Shown: in pieces, positions 8,366 through 16,812 of the stretch
Layout: the number at the start of each line of letters is the position of its first letter
How positions within the stretch are numbered: the stretch's first letter is position 1
Assembly (NCBI GenBank): GCA_947626635.1
Contig: CANQSY010000010.1
Coordinates: forward strand, 1 to 34,327
DNA length: 34,327 nucleotides
Direction of reading: 5' to 3'
Source: an uncultured Akkermansia sp.
GTDB lineage: Bacteria > Verrucomicrobiota > Verrucomicrobiia > Verrucomicrobiales > Akkermansiaceae
Translations under genes and position numbers: made by a program
Notes under the pieces: model-generated
Databases searched by the model: none
What the model saw: the letters and a program-made list of their open reading frames with translations, nothing else
Told to the model about the DNA's origin: nothing

Positions 8366-10255
8366 ATGACCAAGCAGACGTCCAAGAGAGATGATGCGAG
8401 GCGGCACGTCGGGAAACTTCCCTTGGTGCTCGGCTCCTCGGCGTTTCTTCTCGTCCTCGGCGGCGTCGCGGTATACCTCTCCTGCGGCGCTCCCTCCCTC
8501 GAAAAATGGGAGCATCTCGTGCAGGACGGGGAAAAAGAGCGAGCAGAGGCAATGCTCCGGGAATTGGCGGAGCAGGGAGATGCTCGAGCGCAGACCGAAC
8601 TCGGTCGGCATTACGCAGAAGGCAGGGGTGAACCGAAAGATGGGGAGAAGGCCGCGAAACTCTTCCTCAAGGCTGCGCAGTATGGATATGCTCCTGCGCA
8701 GCTTGCTCTTGCGAAATGTTACGAAAACGGTGAAGGCGTGCTTCCCGGTAACCGAGAATCGGCCAAGTGGTATCGAATAGCCGCTGAGTCCGGAGATCCC
8801 ACGGCTATGGCGAACCTTAGTCGTTTTTACCGGCTTGGTCGAGGGTTGGAGGCAAATCCTGCGGAGGCTTTTCGCTACGCGAAGATGTCAGCTGATGCCG
8901 GCAATGCCGAGGGCTGTCGCCAGTTGGGTCTTTGCTACGCAGAGGGTGTGGGAACGGAAAGGAACGCGCAGGAAGCTCTGCGGCTTTTCAGCGTTGCCGC
9001 TGCCAGCGGTGATCCCGTCGCTCAGAATACCTATGGTTGGCATTTATGTTGCGGCCAGCTCGGTGCGCGCGATGACGACCAGGCCATGCGATTTTTTGAG
9101 CTTGCGGCCGAGCAAGGCTTCACCACCGCCATGTTGAATCTCGGTTGGATGTACGAATTGGGGCGAGGTGTTGAGCAAGACCAGGAAAAAGCCTTGCAGC
9201 TCTACCGCCAAGCAGCGGATCTCGGTAACCCCATAGGGCAAAACAATGTCGGGCTATGCTACAAGTGCGGCAGGGGCGTGGAGAAGAACTTAGAGGAGGC
9301 TTTTCGCTATTTCCGGCTGTCCGCGGACCAAGGATGCTTGAGCGGTTTATATAATCTGGGAATCTCCTACCTGTCCGGACAAGGAGTGAGTTGTGATACC
9401 GCAGAGGGAATCTCACTCATTCGCCAAGCTGCCGAGCAGGGTTACGCCAATGCGTTGAATTTTCTCGCCATTTGTTTTGAAGAGGGCATAGGGGTTGAAA
9501 AGGATCCGAACCTTGCTGTCAAGTATTACAGACGGGCCATAGAGGCCGGTCATCTTGACGCCGCTCTCCAGATGGCCGCGCGCTACAAAAATGGAAGGGG
9601 AGTTGAAAAAAATCCGGAAGAAGCAGCCCGTATGATACGGGATTTCGCCGAACGTGGATTCGAACGCGCTCAATTTACCCTCGGTATCTATTACAGCGAT
9701 GGTATCGGCGTCAAAAAGGATCCGGAGCAAGCGGTCCACTGGTTCGCATTGGCGGCAGAAAATAATCATCTGGCCGCAGTCAACCGTCTTGCAGATGCTT
9801 ACCGGAGCGGCGAAGGAGTGCAGCAGGACGATGTACAGGCCGCTCGTCTCTACCGAAAAGCCGCCGAGGAAGGCGATGCGTATGCGCAGTACCGTTTTGC
9901 GGTATGCTGCCGTGACGGCAAAGGTGTGCCGCAGGATCAGCAAGAAGCCCTCAAATGGTATCGTAGGGCTGCCATTCAGGAGCATGCTGAAGCCCAACTC
10001 AGTTACGGCAGATGCCTTGAGCGGGGTGAGGGAATGGAACCCAATCCCAAGCAGGCCTTGATCTGGTACCGTCGCGCCGCCTGCAATGGTAACTCTGAAG
10101 CAAAAGACGAGGTGAAGCGATTGCGTGAGAGCCTCATCAAGCAGGGGGTCGATCTTGATGAGGAAGAAGAGGAGGAGAGGAAGGAAGCCGTCGAGGACGA
10201 AGAAGGGAAAGCTCAGGAGGACGATGACAAAAGTCATGAAGAGAATCTCTCATAA
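8366..10255 (+). CDS. Membrane-anchored Sel1-repeat protein A with acidic tail
   Basis: About 629 aa. A single hydrophobic segment (about residues 18-40) is followed by roughly 15 Sel1-like repeats of 36 residues (pattern A..YR.AA..G...AQ..LG..Y..G.GV..D) and an acidic tail rich in Glu/Asp. Sel1 repeats are TPR-like helical pairs that act as protein-binding scaffolds. With an N-terminal anchor and no other membrane segment, the repeats are probably periplasmic. LSC near residue 40 might instead be a weak lipobox. I chose ATG 8366 over the 8306 ATG, which would overlap the pump gene, because 8366 aligns with the start of the downstream paralogue. The gap to the pump is 19 nt and to protein B 5 nt. 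The partner is unknown. Confidence 0.88.
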   Translation: MTKQTSKRDDARRHVGKLPLVLGSSAFLLVLGGVAVYLSCGAPSLEKWEHLVQDGEKERAEAMLRELAEQGDARAQTELGRHYAEGRGEPKDGEKAAKLFLKAAQYGYAPAQLALAKCYENGEGVLPGNRESAKWYRIAAESGDPTAMANLSRFYRLGRGLEANPAEAFRYAKMSADAGNAEGCRQLGLCYAEGVGTERNAQEALRLFSVAAASGDPVAQNTYGWHLCCGQLGARDDDQAMRFFELAAEQGFTTAMLNLGWMYELGRGVEQDQEKALQLYRQAADLGNPIGQNNVGLCYKCGRGVEKNLEEAFRYFRLSADQGCLSGLYNLGISYLSGQGVSCDTAEGISLIRQAAEQGYANALNFLAICFEEGIGVEKDPNLAVKYYRRAIEAGHLDAALQMAARYKNGRGVEKNPEEAARMIRDFAERGFERAQFTLGIYYSDGIGVKKDPEQAVHWFALAAENNHLAAVNRLADAYRSGEGVQQDDVQAARLYRKAAEEGDAYAQYRFAVCCRDGKGVPQDQQEALKWYRRAAIQEHAEAQLSYGRCLERGEGMEPNPKQALIWYRRAACNGNSEAKDEVKRLRESLIKQGVDLDEEEEEERKEAVEDEEGKAQEDDDKSHEENLS

Positions 10256-10260
10256 ATACC

Positions 10261-12159
10261 ATGGACAGCACGAAAGAACAAACAGCGACGCATGAGCCAT
10301 CTCACATGTCCCGCAAGAGAAGGCTCCTTCTCATCGTTTCTCTCTCAGCGGTTTTTCTCGTACTTGCGGGCGGGGGAGTACTCGCTTACGATTATCTGAC
10401 GCGACCCTCATTTGAGAAGAGAGAGAAACTCCTCCGGGAAGGGAAATATGAAGAAGCACAACAGATGTTGGTTGAACTGGCGGAGCGCGGCGATGCCCGT
10501 GCCCAGACTGAGCTGGCATGCCAATACCGTGACGGAAAGGTTGTGCCCAAGGATGAAGAGAAAGCGGCGCGACTTTTCCTCAGCGCTGCGCAGAATCATT
10601 ACATTCCTGCTCAGGTTGAGCTCGCTCGGTGCTACGAGGACGGCAAGGGAGTGCTGCCTGACAATCGGGTGGCGGCTCGTTGGTATCGGCAGGCTGCTGA
10701 CGCGGGCGATCCTGAAGCCAAGGCCAATCTCAGTCGTTTTTACCGATTCGGACGGGGGCTTGATGAAAATCCGGCGGAGGCTTTCCGTCTCGCAAAAGAG
10801 TCGGCGGATGCCGGTCATTCGACCGGTCTGCGTCAGCTTGCCTACTGCTACGAGCGAGGAACAGGAACGGAGAAGAACCCTGAGCTGGCGCTGGATCTGC
10901 TCCGCCGCTCAGCTGAAATGGGTGACAACATCTCACAGAATTCCTACGGCTGGTACCTCACCAACGGTATTCTCGGTGAGCGCGATGATGAGTCGGCCCG
11001 GCACTACTTTGAACTCGCTGCGCAGCAAGGAAATGCCACCGCTTTGGTGAACTTGGCGTGGATGTACGCTCGAGGACGAGGTGTTGACGTGGATGAGGAT
11101 AAGGCGCTGAGCTACTACAAACAAGCCGCCGATCTCGGCGAGCTTAGGGGAATGAGTAACGTCGGCATATGCTACAAAGAGGGCAGGGGCGTAGCGAAAA
11201 ACATGGAGGAGGCCGTACGCTGGTTCCGTATGGCTGCTGATCGGGGGGACGATTTCGGTCTGCTTCTGCTCGGTAAATGTTATCTATTCGGTGAGGGTTT
11301 GGAAATGGATCAAATCGAAGGCGTTGCCCTCATTCGCCGAGCTGCCGAGATGGGGTATCTCCCGGCGACGTATGAACTTGCTCTCTGCTATAAGTATGGT
11401 AGGGGAGTGCGCAGAGATGTTGACAAGGCGATGGATCTGCTGCGTGAGGCGATGGAGAAGGGAGATGAGAAGTCGACGATGCACCTGGCTCGCATGTACA
11501 GGCATGGTGATGGCGTCAAAAAGGATCCGGTTGAATATGCACGGATATTGAGTCGTGCTGCCAATGCAGGAAACGCAGCGGCGCAATTCCTCATGGGGGT
11601 TTGTTACTCTCATGGCGAGGGAGTTGAGAAAAATAACGAAGAAGCGGTGAAGTGGTACCGTCGGGCGGCTGACCAAGGTTACAACTATGCGATCAACAAC
11701 CTCGCTGTTGCCTACCAGCTCGGTGAGGGCGTTGAGCGCGACGAGCAGGAGGCCGCCAACCTGTACCGAATTTCCGCGGAACGGGACAACGATGCGGCCC
11801 AATTAAACTTAGCGATGTGCTATGAGAGAGGGAGTGGGGTGAAGAAAGATATTGTCGAGGCAGCCAAATGGTATCGAAAGGCTGCCATTCAGGGCAACAC
11901 CAAGGCCCAATTCTACTACGGCCTGTGCAACGAATTCGGCAGGGGCGTGGATCAAAACCTCGATGAAGCGCTCTCCTGGTACCGCCGAGCTGCAGCAAAA
12001 GACTATGCCGCAGCTCAAACCCAAGCGCGTAACCTCGAAAAACGTATCAAATTGATCAGGGCAATTGAATCCGGAGCCGACAATGTTGAAGATGAGGATG
12101 ATGGCGAGGACGAGGGAGATGACGACGACGAGGATGAGGATGATGAAGAGGGAGAATGA
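10261..12159 (+). CDS. Membrane-anchored Sel1-repeat protein B with acidic tail (paralogue of A)
   Basis: A 632-aa protein that is collinear with its upstream neighbour: a short polar N-terminus, one membrane segment (about residues 22-44, LLLIVSLSAVFLVLAGGG), about 15 Sel1 repeats, then a tail of almost pure Asp/Glu. Blocks match protein A position for position, for example AERGDARAQTEL against AEQGDARAQTEL and LSRFYRFGRGL against LSRFYRLGRGL. A tandem gene duplication followed by divergence explains the pair. The start is 5 nt after gene A and the stop overlaps the next start (ATGA). The acidic tail could bind cations or a basic partner; this is inference. No enzymatic motif is visible. Confidence 0.9.
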   Translation: MDSTKEQTATHEPSHMSRKRRLLLIVSLSAVFLVLAGGGVLAYDYLTRPSFEKREKLLREGKYEEAQQMLVELAERGDARAQTELACQYRDGKVVPKDEEKAARLFLSAAQNHYIPAQVELARCYEDGKGVLPDNRVAARWYRQAADAGDPEAKANLSRFYRFGRGLDENPAEAFRLAKESADAGHSTGLRQLAYCYERGTGTEKNPELALDLLRRSAEMGDNISQNSYGWYLTNGILGERDDESARHYFELAAQQGNATALVNLAWMYARGRGVDVDEDKALSYYKQAADLGELRGMSNVGICYKEGRGVAKNMEEAVRWFRMAADRGDDFGLLLLGKCYLFGEGLEMDQIEGVALIRRAAEMGYLPATYELALCYKYGRGVRRDVDKAMDLLREAMEKGDEKSTMHLARMYRHGDGVKKDPVEYARILSRAANAGNAAAQFLMGVCYSHGEGVEKNNEEAVKWYRRAADQGYNYAINNLAVAYQLGEGVERDEQEAANLYRISAERDNDAAQLNLAMCYERGSGVKKDIVEAAKWYRKAAIQGNTKAQFYYGLCNEFGRGVDQNLDEALSWYRRAAAKDYAAAQTQARNLEKRIKLIRAIESGADNVEDEDDGEDEGDDDDEDEDDEEGE

Positions 12160-12968
12160 TTAGGATGCGCGGCTTCATCAGACAGAAGATTTCACGCTGG
12201 GGGACTGTGCTGGGTGCATGGCTCATACTCATGGGTGGTCTTGCTTGTGCAGCCGACTTCAATGCCTGCATTCTGAAGGCTTGCTCCGATATGCCGCGCG
12301 GTGGAGGATATGCGGCTGATCGTGCAGCGGAAGTGAGATTGGCTCGTTCGGGAGTCATCCCGGATCGAAACGGATGCTCTCTTCAAGGGTGTCCCTCTGC
12401 TGCTTCGCCTACTTTTTGTTCTGCGGCGTGTTACCTTGTTCTTTTGCGCGCTCTTCAGTATTGGGAAAGGCAAGAAGAGAGGAAGGTTTTCTCTGCGGAG
12501 GTATGGCAGGCTTTGCGTGTGGACGAGAGGCACCCGGATGGTTATTTGAGTTGGGGACGTTTCAATGCCAATGGTCCCGGATGCGCTAAGTGGGTACATG
12601 ACTTGGGCGCAGGCATCTCCTTCACTTCACCCGCTTTAGCGAAACCCGGAGATTTTCTCAAGATCTTTTTCTCCTCTGCTGCGGGGGCTACCGAACGTGG
12701 GCACTTCGTTGTCTTCCTCGGCATCCAGCAGATAAACAGTACGCCTTTCATCGTTTATTGGTCGGCCAACCGTCGGACGTCCGGATATGGAGTTGTAAGA
12801 ATTGCCCTGAATGACAAACGGATCCGTTTCTTGCTTTTTACCCGCATCACTCGTCCGGAGAACATAGCGCGAGCCCCGCAGTTGCCGCTGACGGATCCCT
12901 GGCTTGCTTCCATGCTCTCGCGCACATACAGTTTCCGCGAGATGATTCAAGGATGCGGGCTGCGCTGA
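12156..12968 (+). CDS. Exported NlpC/P60- or CHAP-like cysteine hydrolase candidate
   Basis: A 270-aa protein with a probable N-terminal signal (GTVLGAWLILMGGLACAADF). The mature part has a Cys-rich stretch (FCSAACYLVLL), then an AKPGDFLKIFF block and GHFVVFLGI. This order of Cys-helix, PGD turn and His strand resembles NlpC/P60 and CHAP cell-wall hydrolases, in which Cys and His are catalytic. I infer peptidoglycan hydrolase or amidase-like activity but the match is weak and no family is certain. The ATG overlaps the stop of Sel1 protein B by 4 nt; a second ATG lies at 12165. It is the last gene of the unit that starts at 960. Convergent rsmI ends 113 nt away, and no clear terminator lies between them. 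Confidence 0.6.
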   Translation: MIRMRGFIRQKISRWGTVLGAWLILMGGLACAADFNACILKACSDMPRGGGYAADRAAEVRLARSGVIPDRNGCSLQGCPSAASPTFCSAACYLVLLRALQYWERQEERKVFSAEVWQALRVDERHPDGYLSWGRFNANGPGCAKWVHDLGAGISFTSPALAKPGDFLKIFFSSAAGATERGHFVVFLGIQQINSTPFIVYWSANRRTSGYGVVRIALNDKRIRFLLFTRITRPENIARAPQLPLTDPWLASMLSRTYSFREMIQGCGLR

Positions 12969-13081
12969 ACGGTCCTTCTCGGGCCGGTCTATATGTTTTC
13001 TCTCGTCCCGATTTTCGGGCCAATGGCGGCTGAAGGGTTGCTCGGGATAGATGAGCAATGAGAGGGGAAATATATCGGGGG

Positions 13082-13774
13082 CTAGGAATTCCGAGGAGCG
13101 TTCGTGCCGGCGACGAGAAGGACGATTTCACCCTTGGGAGGATGGGAGGAGAAATGCGCAAGCAGGTCCGGAGCAGACCCGCGGTGGTACGTTTCGTGAA
13201 GTTTGGTGAGTTCACGCGCAACGCAGAGAGGCGCGGAAGGATCGAGGGAGGCGATCGTTTTGAGAGAGGAGAGGATGCGAAAGGGTGATTCGTAAAAGAT
13301 TGAGGTATAGTTTGCGGCTAAAGCTTGAGCAAGTACCTGGGTGCGTTTGCCGGATTTGACGGGAAGAAAGCCGCCGAAAAAGAAGGAGTCGCTGGGAAGA
13401 CCGGAGCCGACAAGGGCAGTGATGAGGGCGGAGGGGCCGGGCAGGACCGTGTAGGCTATATCGCGCTTCTGGAGCTCTCGGATAAGTCGGTAGCCCGGAT
13501 CACTTACACCGGGCATGCCGGCATCCGATACCACGGCAAAGCGTTCACCTGCAAGCGCTCGGTCGGCAACTTCGGGGGCGCGCTCGCGTTCGTTGTGTTC
13601 GTGCAGACTGAGCAAGGGTTTGCGGATGCCATAGTGCGCAAGTAACATCCCCGTGTTGCGCGTGTCCTCGCAGCAGATGCAATCAACATCCTGCAAAATT
13701 TCCAGCGCACGTCGCGTGATGTCTTCCCTGTTGCCGATGGGTAGACCGACGAATGTGACCGGGTACACAATCAT
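13082..13774 (-). CDS. rsmI: 16S rRNA (cytidine-1402-2'-O)-methyltransferase RsmI
   Basis: SAM-dependent methyltransferase that modifies C1402 in the ribosomal decoding centre. At 230 aa it is about 50 residues shorter than E. coli RsmI and lacks the C-terminal extension, but the catalytic fold looks complete. Visible family motifs are LPIGNREDITRRAL, CEDTRNTG, LLSLHEHNE, VVSDAGMPGVSDPGYRL, VLPGPSAL, SGLPSDSF, GGFLPVKSGKR, IFYESPFR and RELTKLHE. The DAG.P..SDPG block has Met where Thr is usual. It is the third gene of a bamD-like/lptE/rsmI operon and overlaps lptE by 4 nt. Confidence 0.95.
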   Translation of the reverse strand: MIVYPVTFVGLPIGNREDITRRALEILQDVDCICCEDTRNTGMLLAHYGIRKPLLSLHEHNERERAPEVADRALAGERFAVVSDAGMPGVSDPGYRLIRELQKRDIAYTVLPGPSALITALVGSGLPSDSFFFGGFLPVKSGKRTQVLAQALAANYTSIFYESPFRILSSLKTIASLDPSAPLCVARELTKLHETYHRGSAPDLLAHFSSHPPKGEIVLLVAGTNAPRNS

Positions 13775-14283
13775 GGAATTGTCAGGTCAAGGACAATTTT
13801 TTCAGCGGCGAGACGAGTAGCGTAGGAGAGGGCGCTATCGCGCGCAGTTTGGACGTTGCCTTCATCGTTGAAGAAGCTTCCTTGGGCGGAGACTAACCCG
13901 GAACGCAGCACCTTGCCGCTCGCATTTTCTGTAACAGTATAGCGCACGGTAACGGTCAACCCGATTTCTGAACTCACATAGGTGTTTTGCGAGTCGGTTC
14001 GCAGCGAGGCCGCGGACACGGATTCGACGACGCCGGTGATGACGAGATCGGCATCATCAGGAGAGGTCAAGCGAAAGCCTCCGTCGCGCTGCAAATTGTC
14101 ACCCAGTGCGGTTGTCAGCTGCATGGAGACGTTCGAGTAGAGGGTTTGGTTTTGGAACATATCGACGCAGATGGTATCCATCTTGTCGAGAGCGCGGTTG
14201 CGAACACCGCCAAGGTGGTAACCGCAGGAGGAGGTAAGAAGAACGCCGCAGACGACGAGAAGTTTAGAGAAGAAAGCTATCAC
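13771..14283 (-). CDS. lptE: LptE-like LPS-assembly lipoprotein
   Basis: A 170-aa lipoprotein. The signal ends in LLTSSC, making Cys20 the lipidated residue, followed by GYHLGG, the hallmark start of mature LptE. The rest (IRVDMFQNQT-like strand, LTTALGDNLQRDGGFRL, then a VTVRYTV strand region and a C-terminal helix) fits the LptE fold, which plugs the LptD barrel that delivers LPS to the outer surface. The gene overlaps both neighbours by 4 nt (ATGA), so all three genes are probably translationally coupled. Its presence supports a Gram-negative cell with an LPS export system. Confidence 0.85.
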   Translation of the reverse strand: MIAFFSKLLVVCGVLLTSSCGYHLGGVRNRALDKMDTICVDMFQNQTLYSNVSMQLTTALGDNLQRDGGFRLTSPDDADLVITGVVESVSAASLRTDSQNTYVSSEIGLTVTVRYTVTENASGKVLRSGLVSAQGSFFNDEGNVQTARDSALSYATRLAAEKIVLDLTIP

Positions 14284-15245
14284 GGCTGAGAGCTGGACTG
14301 AGTTGGGGCGGCAGCGCGAAGCTGGGCGAGAAGGCGCTGAGCTTCTTCTGCCGCCTGAGGATTGAGAGAGGCTTGGCGGATAACGTCTTCAAAACAGAAG
14401 ATAGCTGCCGCGTATTCACGCGCGCGCTGCATGTAGTATTTCCCGACCTCGAGTTCTTGCTGCACCAGAAGGCGTTGCATTTCTGCGGCTCCTTCTCGCG
14501 CTTCATTGACTCCTGCTTTGTCCGGGAAAAGCAGGGTATACTCCTCGTAGGCTTCGCGGGCGCGGTCAAGATTAACGAGATTACGGTCTCCGCGTGTGTG
14601 ACTGGAGGCGAGCAGACGAGCCAGCATCATTTGTGCACCGGGCGCATAGTGACTATCCGGGTAGTTATCTACGAGACGTTTGTACACAGCAGCCGCCTCC
14701 TCAAAACGCCTTTGCTTGACAAGGTAATCTGCCAGAATGCTGGAGGCCGTGGCGGACATATCGGCATAAGGTGCATTTTTCGTGATGGTTTCAAGCCACT
14801 CGATCACCTTGTCGCTTTCCATGGGCACATCCCAGAGCCAGAGCACACGCCCCTTCAGTTTTCCGTTTGCAGCAGCAGTAGCGATGGCGAGTTGTCGGTT
14901 AAGCGCTTGCTCGTAGAGCTCACTACCCTGGTAACGTTCTACGACCTTACCGTACTGACGGAAGGCTTCGCGTGGGTCGTTGCGGCGTTCCTCAACCTCG
15001 CCGAGCAAAATGCGGGCTCGTGGTGCAATAGGGGAAAGTGAGTGATACTCCGCCACTTCACGCAGCAAACTCTTCGCCGCCGAAAGTTTATTTTTCGCCA
15101 TTAGGGCTTGCGCTCTTTCCACCAGCTCATCAGCACGGGGATCCGTTGCGGTCACCGATCCTGCCGGCAGGGGACCCTCCACCTGATCGCACATCGGTAG
15201 CGCAAGTACACCTATGGTTGCTACTATAATCAGAGTCTTCCTCAT
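14280..15245 (-). CDS. BamD-like TPR lipoprotein
   Basis: About 321 aa from the ATG at 15245. The signal peptide is short (RKTLIIVATIGVLALPMC) and Cys19 is the probable lipid site, although the -1 Met makes a poor lipobox. The mature part is made of TPR pairs (LSAAKSLLREVAEYH, EEAAAVYKRLVDNYPDSHYA, YAAAIFCFEDVIRQ), as in BamD (YfiO), the BAM-complex lipoprotein for outer-membrane protein insertion. YbgF/CpoB-like proteins are an alternative. I prefer 15245 to ATG 15257 because the latter lies inside the -10 box. The operon with lptE fits an outer-membrane biogenesis role. Confidence 0.75.
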   Translation of the reverse strand: MRKTLIIVATIGVLALPMCDQVEGPLPAGSVTATDPRADELVERAQALMAKNKLSAAKSLLREVAEYHSLSPIAPRARILLGEVEERRNDPREAFRQYGKVVERYQGSELYEQALNRQLAIATAAANGKLKGRVLWLWDVPMESDKVIEWLETITKNAPYADMSATASSILADYLVKQRRFEEAAAVYKRLVDNYPDSHYAPGAQMMLARLLASSHTRGDRNLVNLDRAREAYEEYTLLFPDKAGVNEAREGAAEMQRLLVQQELEVGKYYMQRAREYAAAIFCFEDVIRQASLNPQAAEEAQRLLAQLRAAAPTQSSSQP

Positions 15246-15252
15246 TGCACCG

Positions 15253-15281
15253 AGCATACCACATTCCCTCTCTCATGGCAA
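15253..15281 (-). promoter_or_regulatory. Promoter of bamD-lptE-rsmI operon, leaderless layout
   Basis: On the minus strand, TTGCCA (15281-15276), a 17-bp spacer, TATGCT (15258-15253), then 7 nt to the ATG at 15245. The predicted +1 coincides with or adjoins the start codon. Confidence 0.65.
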
Positions 15282-15517
15282 GCACAAGCGTGACGGCTGT
15301 CAGTATACCTATGAGAGTCCGACCTTCGTGAAGATGTCCGCCATGCGTGATTTTTTTCACCATGCCTTGCTCTTCCACAAGCGATCAATACGGAAGCATG
15401 TAACGGGACGGGAGAATGCAAGATGAGCGATTTGATGCGGCTGCACGACGTCGTTGCATACGAAATATTCAATTGCTAGGTACATATGTTTCCCCTGTCC
15501 CTCCGGGCTCAGTACTG

Positions 15518-15552
15518 AAAAAAAAGACCGCCGCGATACGAGCGCGACGGTC
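15518..15552 (-). terminator. Rho-independent terminator of mdh
   Basis: On the minus strand a 10-bp stem (15552-15543 with 15535-15526, one G-U pair) with a 7-nt loop is followed by eight T bases (15525-15518). It lies 35 bp past the mdh stop. The rest of 15282-15517 shows no convincing gene. Confidence 0.92.
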
Positions 15553-15587
15553 GATGAGAGACACAAAAACAGGTTGGAAGACTTTGC

Positions 15588-16568
15588 TCAGCCGAGTACT
15601 GCGGCGCGTTCCTCAAGAAGCTCGTTGCAGCTGGCTGTGATCTTTTCGCGAGAGAAGTCATCCAAAGGTAAGCCTTCAACGATGCTGTGTGAGCCATCGG
15701 CATTGGTACGTGTGGGGCGCGAGCAAATGATGTCCGCCGGAAGTCCGTACTGCGAACCATCAGAATAGCTCGCCACCGAGAACCAATCGCCCTCCGGGGT
15801 GGGAGTAACGAGGTTCTTGACGGTCATGAGGGCCGCATTGGCTGCAGAGGCGGCGGAGGATGCTCCTCTCGCCTGGATAATGGCGGCGCCGCGCTGTTGC
15901 ACGGTTTTGATGAATTCTCCTTTCAGCCAGTCGATGTCCGAGATAACTTCGGTGACGGGTTTACCGTTGATCTTGGCGTTCGTGAAGTCCGGATATTGAG
16001 TGGAGGAGTGATTGCCCCAGATTGTCATGTTGGTTACGGCGGAGACGGGGACGCCGGCTTTTGCGGCAAGCTGACTCTTCGCGCGGAATTCATCGAGCAT
16101 TGTCATGGCAAAGAAGTTCTCCTTCGGCAAACCGGTGGCATTGTGCAGGGCGATGAGGCAGTTTGTATTGCAGGGATTGCCCACGACGAAGACTTTGCAG
16201 TCAGGCGCGGCATTTTCCGCAATAGCCTTGCCTTGACCGATGAAGACCTTGCCATTGATGCTCAGAAGGTCCTTTCTCTCCATGCCGGCCTTACGGGGTA
16301 CGGAACCCACGAGCATGCACCAGTTGGCATCCTTGAAAGCCACGGCAGGATCATCCGTTGCGACGATTTCTTTAACGAGGGGGAATGCGCAGTCATCCAG
16401 CTCCATCACAACGCCGTGTAGCTTGTCCAGACACGGAGTGATCTCAAGCAATTTGAGCACGATCGGTTGATCTGCACCCAGCATTTCTCCCGCGGCAATG
16501 CGGAAAAGCAGGGAGTAGGCGATATTGCCGGCAGCGCCGGTCACAGTCACTGTTACAGGGGTCTTCAT
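15588..16568 (-). CDS. mdh: Malate dehydrogenase
   Basis: NAD-dependent interconversion of malate and oxaloacetate in the TCA cycle or its reductive branch; cytosolic. About 326 aa. Motifs: [17 protein letters not shown] (nucleotide-binding loop), the substrate loop [16 protein letters not shown] (substrate arginines), VVGNPCNTN, and the catalytic His in [12 protein letters not shown]. This is the longer MDH type, close to cytosolic eukaryotic and Verrucomicrobia/Actinobacteria enzymes rather than the LDH-like type. I chose the ATG at 16568 because it starts at the conserved [11 protein letters not shown] and lies 9 nt after a good -10; an upstream ATG at 16637 would place the promoter inside the gene. 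The gene is monocistronic with its own terminator. Confidence 0.95.
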   Translation of the reverse strand: MKTPVTVTVTGAAGNIAYSLLFRIAAGEMLGADQPIVLKLLEITPCLDKLHGVVMELDDCAFPLVKEIVATDDPAVAFKDANWCMLVGSVPRKAGMERKDLLSINGKVFIGQGKAIAENAAPDCKVFVVGNPCNTNCLIALHNATGLPKENFFAMTMLDEFRAKSQLAAKAGVPVSAVTNMTIWGNHSSTQYPDFTNAKINGKPVTEVISDIDWLKGEFIKTVQQRGAAIIQARGASSAASAANAALMTVKNLVTPTPEGDWFSVASYSDGSQYGLPADIICSRPTRTNADGSHSIVEGLPLDDFSREKITASCNELLEERAAVLG

Positions 16569-16577
16569 ATCGCCCCT

Positions 16578-16606
16578 ATTATGCTCCCGACGAGCTTCCG
16601 GGTCAA
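16578..16606 (-). promoter_or_regulatory. Promoter of mdh, ultra-short leader
   Basis: On the minus strand, TTGACC (16606-16601), a 17-bp spacer, CATAAT (16583-16578), then 9 nt to the ATG. The expected leader is about 2-3 nt. Confidence 0.65.
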
Positions 16607-16656
16607 TGCTAATGTACGAACATCGAACTTTTTTCACCTACTAGCGCATTTTGCGG

Positions 16657-16685
16657 TTGACGGACAGCTCTCTTCCCGCTATACT
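16657..16685 (+). promoter_or_regulatory. Promoter of tRNA-Ser
   Basis: TTGACG (16657-16662), a 17-bp spacer, TATACT (16680-16685). The predicted start near 16692 is about 7 nt before the mature tRNA 5' end. Of the promoters seen here it is among the closest to consensus. Confidence 0.8.
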
Positions 16686-16698
16686 CCTCCCACAATTT

Positions 16699-16789
16699 GG
16701 AGCGGTGGCTGAGAGGCTGAAAGCAACCGTTTGCTAAATGGTCGTACGGGCATTAACCCGTACCGGGGGTTCGAATCCCCCCCGCTCCG
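16699..16789 (+). tRNA. tRNA-Ser (anticodon GCT)
   Basis: The acceptor stem GGAGCGG (16699-16705) pairs with CCGCTCC (16782-16788), and the discriminator is G at 16789. The anticodon stem ACCGT/ATGGT encloses loop TTGCTAA, giving anticodon GCT at 16733-16735, which reads AGC and AGU. A long variable arm with a 7-bp GTACGGG/CCCGTAC stem marks a class II serine tRNA. The T stem GGGGG/CCCCC encloses TTCGAAT. The 3' CCA is not encoded. Confidence 0.97.
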
Positions 16790-16812
16790 GTACTACATTT
16801 GGGGTTCACAAT

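Noticed and set aside
13010-13030. Small hairpin CCCGA-TTT-TCGGG between the NlpC-like gene and rsmI
   Set aside because: Only 5 bp with no T tract. It may be chance.
13987-14289. Plus-strand ORFs over the lptE, bamD-like and mdh genes
   Set aside because: They are shadows opposite well-supported minus-strand genes and have no family resemblance or start signals.
16738-16812. Upstream extension of the GT10 frame into the tRNA gene
   Set aside because: The added residues would be translated from the tRNA sequence, which is plainly a tRNA.
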